NCBI RefSeq assembly: GCF_025943985.1
Contig: NZ_JAPCWE010000001.1
Location: forward strand, 1 to 64,000
DNA from: Anaerorudis cellulosivorans
Lineage (GTDB): Bacteria > Bacteroidota > Bacteroidia > Bacteroidales > Dysgonomonadaceae
Length of the DNA stretch: 64,000 nt
Direction: 5' to 3'
Below are positions 1 to 9,031 of the stretch, piece by piece (position 1 is the first letter of the stretch; each line of letters opens with the position of its first letter). The notes under the pieces are model-generated. The model ran no database searches. It saw nothing but the letters and a program-made list of their open reading frames with translations, and had not been told where the DNA came from. The translations under genes were made by a program, and so were the position numbers.

Positions 1-67
1 TCTTTTTCTTCAAAAAAACGGCTTGCGCCCTTTCTTTCAGCCCCCCCTTTCATCGGGAAAGCGGGTG

Positions 68-99
68 CAAAGATAGAAACTTTTCCTTTCCCTTCCAAA
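68..99 (-). promoter_or_regulatory. Bacteroidetes-type promoter reading out of the left edge
   Basis: On the minus strand TTTG (96-99) is followed after 20 bp by TATCTTTG (68-75), a full match to the Bacteroidetes -33/-7 pattern (TTTG, 19-21 bp, TAnnTTTG). It lies downstream of the hpf terminator and points off the window. In related genomes tRNA genes and tuf often follow hpf here, so a stable-RNA or tuf transcript is a reasonable inference that cannot be seen. Confidence 0.6.
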
Positions 100-264
100 A
101 TATTTCAACAACTTTTTTCGAGAAAAATCGAATAAAAAAATCAAAATAGGTGTATCTATACTGTTATTCAGCGAAATAAAATCTTTCATTTTTTTCTCAA
201 AAATCGAAAAAAGGAGGAGAAGTTCTATTTTTTTACCCTTTTCTACAAATGAAAAAGGAGAGAA

Positions 265-345
265 AAGGTTGCCCGATGATGAAACTAATACCCCAAAATA
301 TTGTGTTTGACATTTGGGATGCATTTCATTTTATTGGGCAACCTT
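265..345 (-). terminator. Long foldback terminator of the rpsU-xer-hpf operon
   Basis: A perfect 10-bp inverted repeat (AAGGTTGCCC at 265-274, GGGCAACCTT at 336-345) encloses further weaker pairing (ATGAAA with TTTCAT, and a CCC-AAA block with ATTTGGG). The whole 81 bp can therefore fold into one long imperfect hairpin. In the hpf direction it is followed by a T- and C-rich run. It starts 14 bp after the hpf stop. Confidence 0.65.
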
Positions 346-358
346 CCCCAAAATTGAA

Positions 359-655
359 TTATCGTTCTTTCTTTTCCTTTGTCTTGATGATTTGTTTTTC
401 CAGTGCCTCTGCACATAAATCGACGGCTTCTTCAAAAGTGTCGGCAACTTTCTCGGCAAAAGCTTCTCCGTTTCTGAGATTCAGTTTCACGGATACTCCT
501 TTGTTTTTAGCTGTTTCCGGCTTTACCACTCTCATAATTACGTCGGCATCGATAATGCCGTCGTGAAATTTTTCCAGCTTTTTGATTTTTTTCTCGACAA
601 ATGCTTTCAATTTGTCCGTAGCCTCGAAGTTGATAGATTGAATTGTCAGTTCCAT
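359..655 (-). CDS. hpf: Ribosome hibernation-promoting factor, short HPF/RaiA type
   Basis: This 98-residue protein belongs to the HPF/RaiA (sigma-54 modulation) family, which binds the 30S decoding region and inactivates ribosomes in stationary phase. It has the single N-terminal HPF fold only, without the C-terminal dimerisation domain of long HPF. The start at 655 (MELTIQSINFEAT) is preferred over an in-frame ATG at 694 because it matches the family N-terminus and is preceded by a good AAGGAG Shine-Dalgarno sequence. The upstream ATG would overlap xer. The gene begins 13 bp after the recombinase and is probably co-transcribed with it and rpsU. Confidence 0.9.
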   Translation of the reverse strand: MELTIQSINFEATDKLKAFVEKKIKKLEKFHDGIIDADVIMRVVKPETAKNKGVSVKLNLRNGEAFAEKVADTFEEAVDLCAEALEKQIIKTKEKKER

Positions 656-668
656 ACGTATTTCTCCT

Positions 669-1559
669 TCATTTTTTTGCTCTTGGATGAGCATTTTTAT
701 ACACTTTTTTTAATTCGTCAAATGTCACGTGGGTATAAATTTCGGTGGAAGCAAGACTGGAGTGTCCCAACAATTCTTTTACGGCATTGATCTCTGCCCC
801 GTTGTTAAGCATTTCGGTGGCAAAGGAATGACGCAGCACGTGCGGACTTTTTTTCGTCAGCGTAGCTATGCCGCTCAAATGGGTATTAATGACTTTATAT
901 ACCATAACAGGATTCATGGGTTCTCCATTATTCTTAACAAACAAAAAGGTAGATTTGTTCTTTACATTGGCATCTCTTATTCGAATATATTCGTTCAGTT
1001 TTTCTATCGTCATATCCGACAAAGGTATAAGGCGCTGTTTATTTCTTTTGCCCGTAACCCGAAGTGTATGGTTGTAAAAATCGATATCGGAATCTTTCAA
1101 CCCGATCAGTTCGGAACGACGTATTCCCGTCACGTAAAACAATTCCATGATAAAGCGGTCGCGATGTCCTTCAAAATCGTCGGGATACTCATTTTCATCA
1201 TCCAGAATTCTTTCCATATCCTTATCGCTCACAAACACCGGCAATTTTTTTTCAACTTTTGGTCCGCCTACCCTCTCGGCAGGATTACGGGTAATGACAC
1301 CTTGTTTTTTCAAATATTTGAAAAATGATTTTACGGCACTGAGTTTTCGGTTAACGGAGCGGGGTTTCATTCCCTCTTCCATCAATTGGGCTATCCATGT
1401 GCGAATCAGGTCGGAATCGATGTTCCCCGGATCAAATTCTCCACATTCCCCAACAATGAATGTTTCAAATTGATTAAGGTCATTCAAATAAGAAATCTCC
1501 GTATGAGAGGAATAGTTCTTCTCAAAACGGAGATATGCTATAAATTTTTCCTTCCACAT
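669..1559 (-). CDS. xerC: Tyrosine recombinase, XerC/XerD type
   Basis: A 296-residue site-specific tyrosine recombinase. An N-terminal SAM-like core-binding domain occupies about residues 1-85 and the catalytic domain about 105-290. The visible catalytic set is complete: R147 (TGIRRSEL), K171, H240 and R243 (HVLRHSFAT), H266 (LGHSS) and the nucleophile Y275 (IYTHV). Length and motifs fit the chromosomal Xer proteins that resolve chromosome dimers at dif, not phage integrases. The conserved position between rpsU and hpf also argues for a housekeeping role. XerC versus XerD cannot be decided from the sequence alone. Confidence 0.85.
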   Translation of the reverse strand: MWKEKFIAYLRFEKNYSSHTEISYLNDLNQFETFIVGECGEFDPGNIDSDLIRTWIAQLMEEGMKPRSVNRKLSAVKSFFKYLKKQGVITRNPAERVGGPKVEKKLPVFVSDKDMERILDDENEYPDDFEGHRDRFIMELFYVTGIRRSELIGLKDSDIDFYNHTLRVTGKRNKQRLIPLSDMTIEKLNEYIRIRDANVKNKSTFLFVKNNGEPMNPVMVYKVINTHLSGIATLTKKSPHVLRHSFATEMLNNGAEINAVKELLGHSSLASTEIYTHVTFDELKKVYKNAHPRAKK

Positions 1560-1622
1560 TTCGTTTATCCCTTGATCGGGACTTCGAAATTAAGGAAATT
1601 TTCTCTAATTCAAAAAAAAAAA

Positions 1623-1814
1623 TTACTCTTCTTCTTGCTGCAATTTTTGCACGTAGATGGCACGTTGCTTCTTCTGTCTTTTTTCAACCGAAGGTTTTAC
1701 GTATGCCTGGCGTCTGCGAAGTTCTTTTGATACGCCTGTTTTTTCGTATTTGCGTTTGAATTTCTTCAATGCTTTTTCAATATTTTCGCCTTCTCTTACT
1801 TGTACGATAATCAT
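1623..1814 (-). CDS. rpsU: 30S ribosomal protein S21
   Basis: A 63-residue, very basic small-subunit protein beginning MIIVQVREGENIEKALKKF, the standard S21 N-terminus, with the usual arginine/lysine-rich helix following. The length is typical of Bacteroidetes S21. It is the first gene of the minus-strand group rpsU-xer-hpf, with 63 bp to the next gene. There is no Shine-Dalgarno sequence: the leader is A/T-rich, as is common in this phylum. Confidence 0.95.
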   Translation of the reverse strand: MIIVQVREGENIEKALKKFKRKYEKTGVSKELRRRQAYVKPSVEKRQKKQRAIYVQKLQQEEE

Positions 1815-1849
1815 ATATAATTCGATTGTTTTTTATTTTTCTTTATTAC

Positions 1850-1892
1850 AAAATGTGATTACTGATATATAAAAATGTGATTGCTGATATAT
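1850..1892. repeat. Tandem duplication of a 21-22 bp unit in the rpsU leader
   Basis: The unit AAAATGTGATTACTGATATAT is too long to quote twice; the second copy differs by an extra A and one A-to-G change. The copies abut exactly. They lie 36-78 bp upstream of the rpsU start, inside its probable 5' untranslated region. Confidence 0.7.
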
Positions 1893-2105
1893 AGGTTATT
1901 ATACATGCACATCGATTGTCGGTGTACAAAACCAACCCATTTTGTTTTTTTACTATTTTCTTTCCCTTTTGTTTATTTCTTACGTATTTCAGTAACCTCC
2001 CTTCTGTTTGGAGCGACAAAATTACAAATAAAGATTGAAAAAACACTCTTTTGTAAAAACATTTTTAAGAAATGCAGAAAAATAGGACTGCCCATCTCTT
2101 TTTAT

Positions 2106-2113
2106 TATTTTTG
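2106..2113 (+). promoter_or_regulatory. Possible -7 element for the MFS gene
   Basis: TATTTTTG matches TAnnTTTG and lies 75 bp before the MFS start. No clear TTG is present 19-21 bp upstream, so this is a partial match. Confidence 0.35.
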
Positions 2114-2187
2114 CAGTCACAAATCCGGCACTCGAAACGTGTGTTTGTTATTTCGAGGATTTTTTCACTATATAATATAGGTATAGC

Positions 2188-3576
2188 ATGCGGAATAGGA
2201 AGATCAAGGAAAACGAATGGTTGCTCATCGCCATCGTCATCGGGTCATTTTTCAACAGCTTCATGTCTTCTTCGTTGAATATCGCCATGCCGGTAATCAA
2301 CGCCGAGTACGGGGTAGGCGTTGCACAGGTGGCCTGGATATCGAAGTCGTTTCTGCTGGCGTCGGCCATCGGGTTGCTTCTTGCAGGGTGGATAGCCGAC
2401 CGCTATGGCAGGCGCAACACATTTTTGGCCGGAAATGTCGTTTTTGGTTTTATCTCGCTTCTGATCACCGTTATTCCCGGTTTTTATCCTGCCGTTGTAT
2501 TACGGTTTATTCAAGGGTTGGGAAGCGCGATGATCATGGCATCGGCACCGGCATTGATTGCCTCCGCTTTTGCGACTTCACGACGAGGATTTGTTCTCGG
2601 CATTCAAACCACCTTCACCTATATCGGACTCTCGTTGGCTCCGTTGCTGGGCGGATTGTTGACACAAATATTGGGATGGAAAAGCCTGTTTGTTTTCAAT
2701 TTCATTTTCACAACCTTCGCCCTGGGTATCATGTTTTTCGGCGTCAAAAAAGAATGGAGAAGCGAAACGGAAAAACCCTTCGATCTCCACGGATATCTTC
2801 TTTTCGTGATTGCCATACTAGGCATTGTATTGGCATTGGATTGGATGAATCGGAATTCCCTGATCGGGATCGGCATCAGCGCCGTTGCCTGCTATGCGTT
2901 TGTTGTTTACGAAAGCCGGAAAGCCCATCCCTTTATTTCCGTTACCTTTTTGAAAAAAAACCGGTATTTCACCAACTCCATTTTGGCCGCTTTAATCAAT
3001 TATGCCACCACCTTTGCCATTAGTTATGTGCTAAGCCTCTATTTGCAAAATATCCGCGGCATGACACCCGTCGCAGCCGGAATCGTTTTGAGTTTTCAAC
3101 CGGTGATGATGGCATTGTTTTCTGCCTATGCCGGACATCTTTCCGACAAACACAATCCCGGCAAAATAGCCTCCTACGGTATGGGCACCATCAGCATTGC
3201 ACTTTTTGCCATCGGTTTACTGGTCAACGAAACCCTGCCCCTTTATGTGTTGGCCATTCTGTTGGCCATATTGGGGCTTGGATTTGCCCTGTTTTCTTCG
3301 CCCAATACCAATGCCGTAATGAGTTCGGTAGATGCCGGTTCCTACGGATTCGCCTCTGCATTTCTTGCCTTTGGCAGGTTGTTCGGGCAATTTCTTTCCA
3401 TGGCATTGGCATCGGCACTCATTTTGCTGATTAACAATTCACAAGCTACCCTGTTTGGTCAAGAAGGGCTGTTGCTCGCCACAAAAATTTCGTTCCTCAT
3501 TTTTGGGCTTCTGAGCTGCTTCGGCGTTTACCTTTCCTATCAAAGGGTCATGTCTCAAGCCAAAAACAGGTGTTAA
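2188..3576 (+). CDS. MFS efflux transporter, DHA2 (drug:H+ antiporter) type
   Basis: A 462-residue polytopic membrane protein of the major facilitator superfamily. The loop after the second helix carries GWIADRYGRRNTFLAGN, the conserved MFS motif A. FIQGLGSAMIMASAPALIASAF matches the motif of DHA2 exporters such as EmrB and QacA. Hydrophobic segments number about 13-14, in line with the 14-helix DHA2 group. The substrate cannot be inferred. It stands alone, divergent from rpsU and convergent with mlaD. No regulator or membrane-fusion partner lies next to it. Confidence 0.85.
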   Translation: MRNRKIKENEWLLIAIVIGSFFNSFMSSSLNIAMPVINAEYGVGVAQVAWISKSFLLASAIGLLLAGWIADRYGRRNTFLAGNVVFGFISLLITVIPGFYPAVVLRFIQGLGSAMIMASAPALIASAFATSRRGFVLGIQTTFTYIGLSLAPLLGGLLTQILGWKSLFVFNFIFTTFALGIMFFGVKKEWRSETEKPFDLHGYLLFVIAILGIVLALDWMNRNSLIGIGISAVACYAFVVYESRKAHPFISVTFLKKNRYFTNSILAALINYATTFAISYVLSLYLQNIRGMTPVAAGIVLSFQPVMMALFSAYAGHLSDKHNPGKIASYGMGTISIALFAIGLLVNETLPLYVLAILLAILGLGFALFSSPNTNAVMSSVDAGSYGFASAFLAFGRLFGQFLSMALASALILLINNSQATLFGQEGLLLATKISFLIFGLLSCFGVYLSYQRVMSQAKNRC

Positions 3577-3712
3577 AAAAATAAACGAAATGTACGAATT
3601 TTTTTATTCCGATAGTACTTTTTTACTGCCTATTTCCGAAGAAGTCAAATGCACTTGCGTAAAAATGGTGAAAGGTGACCGAATACTCTGTAACACCCCT
3701 TAGCTTAAATTT

Positions 3713-4714
3713 TTAGTGAATATGTGCCTTTATGCTGTCGTCTATCACAATAGTATCGCCGGCATGCACCTTAAATTCCTGTACGGGTTGTTTTTTATCC
3801 TCTGTTTTCTTTTTGTTTTTGGAGAACAAACGAAATATCCAGCTATTGGCGATTGTTTCTGCAGCTTTGGTAATCTGAACAACACCTTCGTCAACTTTTG
3901 CGACAGTGCTATCAATCTTCAATCCCATTTGCTTATCATGCACCAATCGCGAAAGAATGCCATCCCCATGATTCAGCGCATAAGCAGTCTGATGCAATTC
4001 ATATAAGGTTGAGTCTGCATTTTCTAACATAGCATCCAATTTTGTTGTCAGCATATTTTCATTGATCAACTTCCCCAAATCGCCCTTTCCACTGTCAATC
4101 TTACTTGTGAGTTGGGCGATATGATTCAATGATGAATTAACGCTACTCATGGCTGCGTTAAATTGAGCAGTTAACGAATCGTCGTTAAGAAGTTTTCCTA
4201 TATCTCCCTCTCCGTTATCAATCTTTCCGGTTATGGAATGAAGATTAGTTATCGTTGAGTTCACTTCTTCAATCATACGTTGCGCTTGTGCAATTATACT
4301 TTGTATATCGATCCCCTCGACCGCCTTCAAGAAATCACCCTCTTCCACCTGTCCCGCTTCCTTATCTCCGGGTAATATAAGTACAATTTTCCCTCCCATC
4401 AATCCTTCCTGTCCTATTCGAACAGTAGCATTCTTGTAAATGTATTTTGTATAACGATCATTTACAGACATATTTACTGTCACCGAAGTATCCGAAACAA
4501 TGCGGATATCTTTTACTGTCCCCACATTAATGCCGGCAAACCGTACATTGTTCCCAACAACCAACCCCCCTATATCTTTAAACGAAGCGTATAAGTTGGT
4601 ATTGGAACTAAACAGATTTTCTTTACTGCCAATCAGATACACAGCCACCACAAACAAAATAATAGCTGCAGCTATAAAAATTCCCAATTTTAATGCCCTT
4701 TTTTGTTTTTTCAT
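3713..4714 (-). CDS. mlaD: MCE-domain lipid-transport protein, MlaD-like
   Basis: A 333-residue protein with one N-terminal membrane anchor (about residues 9-28) and an MCE domain (about 38-118, containing FAGINVGTVKDI). A long periplasmic region with repeated helical segments follows (IDNGEGDIGKL, IDSGKGDLGKL). MCE proteins form rings that carry phospholipids between inner and outer membranes. This one is longer than E. coli MlaD (about 183 aa), as is usual for Bacteroidetes and plastid TGD2-like members. It is the last gene of mlaE-mlaF-mlaD, 26 bp after mlaF. Confidence 0.85.
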   Translation of the reverse strand: MKKQKRALKLGIFIAAAIILFVVAVYLIGSKENLFSSNTNLYASFKDIGGLVVGNNVRFAGINVGTVKDIRIVSDTSVTVNMSVNDRYTKYIYKNATVRIGQEGLMGGKIVLILPGDKEAGQVEEGDFLKAVEGIDIQSIIAQAQRMIEEVNSTITNLHSITGKIDNGEGDIGKLLNDDSLTAQFNAAMSSVNSSLNHIAQLTSKIDSGKGDLGKLINENMLTTKLDAMLENADSTLYELHQTAYALNHGDGILSRLVHDKQMGLKIDSTVAKVDEGVVQITKAAETIANSWIFRLFSKNKKKTEDKKQPVQEFKVHAGDTIVIDDSIKAHIH

Positions 4715-4740
4715 GTTTACGTTGTTTTTATGTTCATTTT

Positions 4741-5475
4741 CTACATAAAATAATCCCGTATTCCTTTTTCTGAACTGCGACTCAGTTCTTCATAGGTTCC
4801 CTCGGCAACGAAAACGCCATCCTGCATGATTTTTATGTTGTCTGTGGCAATCTTCACACATTTTGTATCGTGAGTAATGATAATGGAAGCCGTGTTGTAT
4901 TCTTCCCTGATTTTAACAATCAATTCACTAATTTCGCCCGACGTCACTGCGTCAAGACCGGTTGTCGGTTCGTCATATAAAATAATTTCCGGACGAAGAA
5001 TCAACGTACGAGCCAAAGCAATTCTCTTTTTCATTCCTCCCGAAAGCTCCGATGGCATTTTATCGATGGCATCCAGTAAACCAACACTTCTAAGCGAACT
5101 TTCAACCAATTTTTCCGCTTCGCGTTTTTTGTCGACAAATTGTGTACGTCTTATCGGAAATAGCAAATTTTCACGAACGCTCATCGAATCATACAAAGCA
5201 CCTCCCTGAAAAAGATAACCCACCTTTTTCCGTATTTCATTCAGTTCTGCTTCATTGCATCTCAACACATTCGTTCCCAATACATTAATCTCTCCTGCGT
5301 CAGGTTCGATCAATCTCACAATACATTTGGTCAATACCGATTTTCCGATGCCTGATTTTCCCATAATTCCCAAATTCTCTCCCCGATGCAGCGTCAAATT
5401 TATGCCCCTTAGTACATGTTTGTCGAGAAATGATTTATACAAATCCTTTACTATGATTACCTTCTCTTGTTCCAT
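4741..5475 (-). CDS. mlaF: ABC transporter ATP-binding protein, MlaF-like
   Basis: A 244-residue ABC ATPase with Walker [13 protein letters not shown], signature [15 protein letters not shown], Walker [12 protein letters not shown] and switch-loop ITHDTKC. The LSGGM form of the signature is typical of MlaF/Ttg2A ATPases that power MCE lipid transporters. It sits between the permease mlaE (6 bp gap) and mlaD, which fixes its role. No mlaB or mlaC neighbour is present, as in many Bacteroidetes. Confidence 0.9.
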   Translation of the reverse strand: MEQEKVIIVKDLYKSFLDKHVLRGINLTLHRGENLGIMGKSGIGKSVLTKCIVRLIEPDAGEINVLGTNVLRCNEAELNEIRKKVGYLFQGGALYDSMSVRENLLFPIRRTQFVDKKREAEKLVESSLRSVGLLDAIDKMPSELSGGMKKRIALARTLILRPEIILYDEPTTGLDAVTSGEISELIVKIREEYNTASIIITHDTKCVKIATDNIKIMQDGVFVAEGTYEELSRSSEKGIRDYFM

Positions 5476-5481
5476 GATCTA

Positions 5482-6294
5482 CTACAAAATATTGATTATC
5501 AACACAAATATGAGATCAATCACAAACACGGTAAGTGACGAGGATACCACAGCCGAATTAGCCGCATAGCCAACGGATTCAGTTCCACTTCGGGCATTAT
5601 AACCCTTATAACAGCCAATCAATCCGATAAAGAAACCGAAAAAGAATGTTTTTATGGTAGCCGGGATAAGATCCTTAAAACTCAACATGTCAAATGCACT
5701 ATTGACGAAGAGGGTAATGCTCATATTTTCGAAAACGTTAATGGCTAGATACGCACCCAGAAAACTAAACGCATCGGCAAAAATCACCAAAATAGGAACG
5801 ACGACAGTAGCAGCCAAAACACGTGTAGCCACGACAAAACCTAACGGTTTGGTCCCCGATACTTCCATCGCATCAATCTGTTCAGTTACACTCATCGCCG
5901 CAATTTCAGCCCCGATCCCCGAACTTATCTTTCCGGCACAAATAAGTCCTGCTATCACAGGTCCCAATTCTCTCACCATTGCTACGGCAATTACGCCGGG
6001 TAACAATGTTTGAGCGCCAAAATTCGATAATATCGGATTCATTTGCATCGTAAGTACCAATCCCATAATAAATCCGGTGACACTGATCAACGAAAAAGAT
6101 TTGTTTCCGATCAGGTAACCTTGCTTTATCAATTCCTTATATTCGAATGGTGGTTGAAAAAATTGTTTGACTACTTTCCCTGTAAAAATGGCCAGTTCAC
6201 CCAGATCAATAAATATCCCGTTGTAGAAGTTTCGTACTTCTTCGTCCACGTGAAATTTTCGAATCTTGAAATTTCTAACATGCACTTTCCTCAT
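5482..6294 (-). CDS. mlaE: MlaE family ABC lipid-transport permease
   Basis: A 270-residue inner-membrane permease of the MlaE/DUF140 family. The conserved core is easily read: VAMVRELGPVIAGLICAG, then GAEIAAMSVTEQIDAMEVSG, then the P-L-G-F-V-V-A-T-R segment. About five to six membrane helices are present. First gene of the mla operon; with MlaF and MlaD it makes a complete MCE transporter for outer-membrane lipid homeostasis. An AACCTTTG sequence upstream is a poor promoter match. Confidence 0.9.
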   Translation of the reverse strand: MRKVHVRNFKIRKFHVDEEVRNFYNGIFIDLGELAIFTGKVVKQFFQPPFEYKELIKQGYLIGNKSFSLISVTGFIMGLVLTMQMNPILSNFGAQTLLPGVIAVAMVRELGPVIAGLICAGKISSGIGAEIAAMSVTEQIDAMEVSGTKPLGFVVATRVLAATVVVPILVIFADAFSFLGAYLAINVFENMSITLFVNSAFDMLSFKDLIPATIKTFFFGFFIGLIGCYKGYNARSGTESVGYAANSAVVSSSLTVFVIDLIFVLIINIL

Positions 6295-6398
6295 CGCAAT
6301 AGTATTAAATTAGTTATCAAAGGTTGTTAGTACAATTACTTAAACGTGGGTTACGAGTTTTATCTTTATTAATGTTGTTAATTTCGATGATTTTCATT

Positions 6399-8468
6399 TC
6401 ATTGATCCAACGCTTTCAGCAACTCGCGTTTCATGATGTCGGCACCCGGAAAACCGAGCGAGTAGAAACGCTGATTGCCTTCTCGGTCAAGAATAAGATA
6501 GGTGGGCACTCCTTCCGCTTTCTTCTGCTGCCGGATATATTCCCATTGCGCATCGTCCATCCGATAATGATTGCCTTTCAAGTCGGGAATCATGTTGCGC
6601 CAGGTGTTTTCGGGCGAAGTATATCCGGTCATGTAAACATATGCCAAATCCTTACCGGCCAGTTGGGCTTTCAACGGCTCCATTGCTTTGTTTGCCTGTC
6701 GGCACGGACCACACCACGTAGCCCAAAAATCCACCAGCACTACTTTACCTCGAAAAGGCTTCACCATTTCGTCAAACAGTTGTTCATTCGAAACTTGTGG
6801 CACTTCCAACACCGTATAGCCTGTTTTCTTCTTGTTTTCCTCTATTTTTGCCAGCAACTCCTCGTTCTCCTTCAGCAAGGTGGTTCGGATGATTTCGGGA
6901 TAAGACTCCAGTTCCTGCTTCTGCTCATCGGTCAACGGATTGTAGTCCCTCAAAGCAAAACTGATTTGTTGCGAACGGATGAGATCAAACAAAAAAGCAT
7001 CCTCGGTATTCAACACCTTTTTCAGGTATTCCACACCTACATTTCCCCGGTTGTATTCTTCCACAAGAGGTTGGTACTTTTTGTACAACGAATTGATCGA
7101 ATCCGTTTTTTCGAACTTTACTCCCTTTTCATAAGCATCGATATACGCATGAATAAGCGCTTTTTCGTCGGTCGATACTTCTTCACATCCGGCCAAATAG
7201 CGCATAATTATCGTCGGATCGTTCGAATCCCCACGGGCATATCCCAAGCTTCGGATATAAAAGGATATATCGGAAACCAGCAGAACAGTGGGATCATCAT
7301 AAGGCAACACCCGATAAAAGTCGTTATAATCGTCGGTTTGTGACGAATGCCTCATTTTTTGCGCAGCCTCGGCATAAGGAACCTTGTATTTTTGGGCATA
7401 GGAACTCAGGATGTAAGAATCGGCATTCATCAAAATATCGGTCAGCAAAAATGCCTGACGAATATTGAAAACCTGTTGGGCAAGCAGACTGATACCGGCC
7501 GATGCACTTGTTGCGAGCAATTGTTCGTAGCGCTCCATCAGGAAAGTTTTCAATTCATGGGCGTCCATATCGGCCGCCACGGCAAAAACATCCGCCGTAG
7601 AAAGATCCGTAAGTGCTTCGTGCTGCAAATCGGTATTGAGCTTTGCCAGATAACCAGCATAATACACCTCCTTGCCGTAAGGCTCTTCCGCTTTATGCAG
7701 ACGAGAGTACTTGCGAGTGTATTCGGGAAGATTGACCAGCAGTTTCGATGTCTTTCCCGGAGCTGCCTTCACGGGAAACGAAGCCGATCCCAAGCGAAGA
7801 TAAAGGTTGGTGGGACTGCATACCGCAATCGACGCACGAAACGAACCGTCGGCATCGACGTTCACCGGCACTTCGTCTTCTTCGCAAGTAATCGGATTGC
7901 CGTACACCAACTTAACATCGCCAAATTCGGGACGGTAACCCCACAACATGCCACTTACAACGGCCTCGCCTTTCACCAATTTCAGTTCAAGATCGTTTTC
8001 CGGCAGATAATCACGGGCATATTCATCGGGAATGTCGGACAATTTCAACCGTTTGTTCTTGAGATCCACTCCGTATATCTTAAAACAATTATCGCAATCG
8101 CTTTCTATAAAATCAAAGGCGGAAGTATTGACCGGCAACGGTTCAAAAACGAGTTTGAAGGAAGCTTCGCCCGATTGAGGCATCCAAAACAACGAATCGA
8201 GATCGATGCCCTGTCCGCTTCGAATCATGTACTTCTTGCCGTCGGCCAGCAGATAACTGTCGGAAGCAATTTTTATCCACCAACCCGGGCGGTAAAAAGC
8301 TGCTATATCCAACACGGTAGCCGTATCGGAAAGGGTTACTCTGCTAATCTCCACAGCCCGGTTATTGCTAAATACGGCCGGCGGAAGCTCAATCACTTTT
8401 TCATTTGCACTGGCTGCTACACCGAGCAGCGTCAACACGGCTACGATTAAAAATTTTGTTGTTTTCAT
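6399..8468 (-). CDS. Secreted protein with C-terminal TlpA-like thioredoxin domain
   Basis: A 689-residue protein with a signal peptide (cleavage likely after ...GVAASA, about residue 21). About 540 residues of unassigned, Bacteroidetes-type N-terminal sequence follow, then a TlpA/ResA-like thioredoxin domain from about 555 to the end. The active site is FWATWCGPC (Cys586-Gly-Pro-Cys589) and the cis-proline is in GVPT (about 654). Such proteins act in the periplasm on disulfides or cytochrome maturation. The specific partner is unknown. The gene is monocistronic by position, 104 bp from mlaE. Confidence 0.8.
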   Translation of the reverse strand: MKTTKFLIVAVLTLLGVAASANEKVIELPPAVFSNNRAVEISRVTLSDTATVLDIAAFYRPGWWIKIASDSYLLADGKKYMIRSGQGIDLDSLFWMPQSGEASFKLVFEPLPVNTSAFDFIESDCDNCFKIYGVDLKNKRLKLSDIPDEYARDYLPENDLELKLVKGEAVVSGMLWGYRPEFGDVKLVYGNPITCEEDEVPVNVDADGSFRASIAVCSPTNLYLRLGSASFPVKAAPGKTSKLLVNLPEYTRKYSRLHKAEEPYGKEVYYAGYLAKLNTDLQHEALTDLSTADVFAVAADMDAHELKTFLMERYEQLLATSASAGISLLAQQVFNIRQAFLLTDILMNADSYILSSYAQKYKVPYAEAAQKMRHSSQTDDYNDFYRVLPYDDPTVLLVSDISFYIRSLGYARGDSNDPTIIMRYLAGCEEVSTDEKALIHAYIDAYEKGVKFEKTDSINSLYKKYQPLVEEYNRGNVGVEYLKKVLNTEDAFLFDLIRSQQISFALRDYNPLTDEQKQELESYPEIIRTTLLKENEELLAKIEENKKKTGYTVLEVPQVSNEQLFDEMVKPFRGKVVLVDFWATWCGPCRQANKAMEPLKAQLAGKDLAYVYMTGYTSPENTWRNMIPDLKGNHYRMDDAQWEYIRQQKKAEGVPTYLILDREGNQRFYSLGFPGADIMKRELLKALDQ

Positions 8469-8829
8469 CGCTACAATATATTAAATGTCCGAAATTTACA
8501 GCTATTTGCTCCAAATGTAACCATTTTATTTTTTGTATCCCATTTTTCAAGATAAATTATCAGATTTCGCTAAACACAAGCTTTTTATTAATCCGGATAA
8601 ACACCCGTTTTGCCCTCCGCCCAAAACCAATGCAGACATCAGGTTGCACTTACCTTACAATTTTCCACAGATAATTGGAACGATTATATAAAAGAGCACA
8701 CACCTTGGTAAACACCAATAATCGGCCTGTTTGACTCATAATACAAACGAATAGAGTTAAAAACAGGTCGATGAGACAAATGAACCAGAAAAAATAATAG
8801 CTTTGTAAACAAAATGCATTGCTTTTTGA
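8469..8829. other. Intergenic region, no gene seen
   Basis: A/T-rich DNA between the divergent thioredoxin gene and the DUF72 remnant. It holds a small hairpin, TTGGT-aaac-ACCAA (8705-8718), and a 7-bp inverted repeat, CCTGTTT/AAACAGG (8726-8732 and 8761-8767). No convincing promoter or RNA gene was found. The 5' part of the DUF72 gene would be expected here but no trace of it is readable in any frame. Confidence 0.5.
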
Positions 8830-9018
8830 GTGGTTTATTTCATCAGGTTTTACAGACATGAATCGCTCTATGCTTCCAATTACAGCGAAACGGATTTGGC
8901 CGGGTACGCCCAAAAAATTAAAAATTGGCTCGAGCAGGGAAACGAGGTATGGGGATTTTTCAATAACGATTTCGAGGGCTTTACCCTAAAAAATGCAGAA
9001 CAATTAAGGGAGATCTGA
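8830..9018 (+). pseudogene. C-terminal remnant of a DUF72 (YecE-like) gene
   Basis: The 62 readable codons start at a GTG directly after an in-frame TGA. They match the last quarter of DUF72 proteins: an IRF segment, LYASNYSETDLAGYAQKI, then FFNNDFEGFTLKNAEQLREI, which is the typical YFNND-G-NA-LREL ending. Full DUF72 proteins are about 240-300 aa, so the first three quarters are missing. The remnant ends 13 bp before the Mut7-C gene. I read it as a 5'-deleted pseudogene; expression as a small protein is not excluded. Confidence 0.7.
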
Positions 9019-9031
9019 TTGAATCGAACTA

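Larger units (their letters stand above)
1815..2187. other. Divergent intergenic region between rpsU and the MFS gene
   Basis: No gene is visible. The region holds the leaders of both divergent genes. A near-perfect tandem duplication of a 21-22 bp unit (1850-1870 and 1871-1892) sits in the rpsU leader. One -7-like box is found on each strand: TAATTTTG at 2017-2024 (minus) and TATTTTTG at 2106-2113 (plus). Neither has a convincing -33 element. Confidence 0.5.

Noticed and set aside
669-1559. Phage or conjugative-element integrase
   Set aside because: Size, motif set and the rpsU-hpf context fit a housekeeping Xer recombinase.
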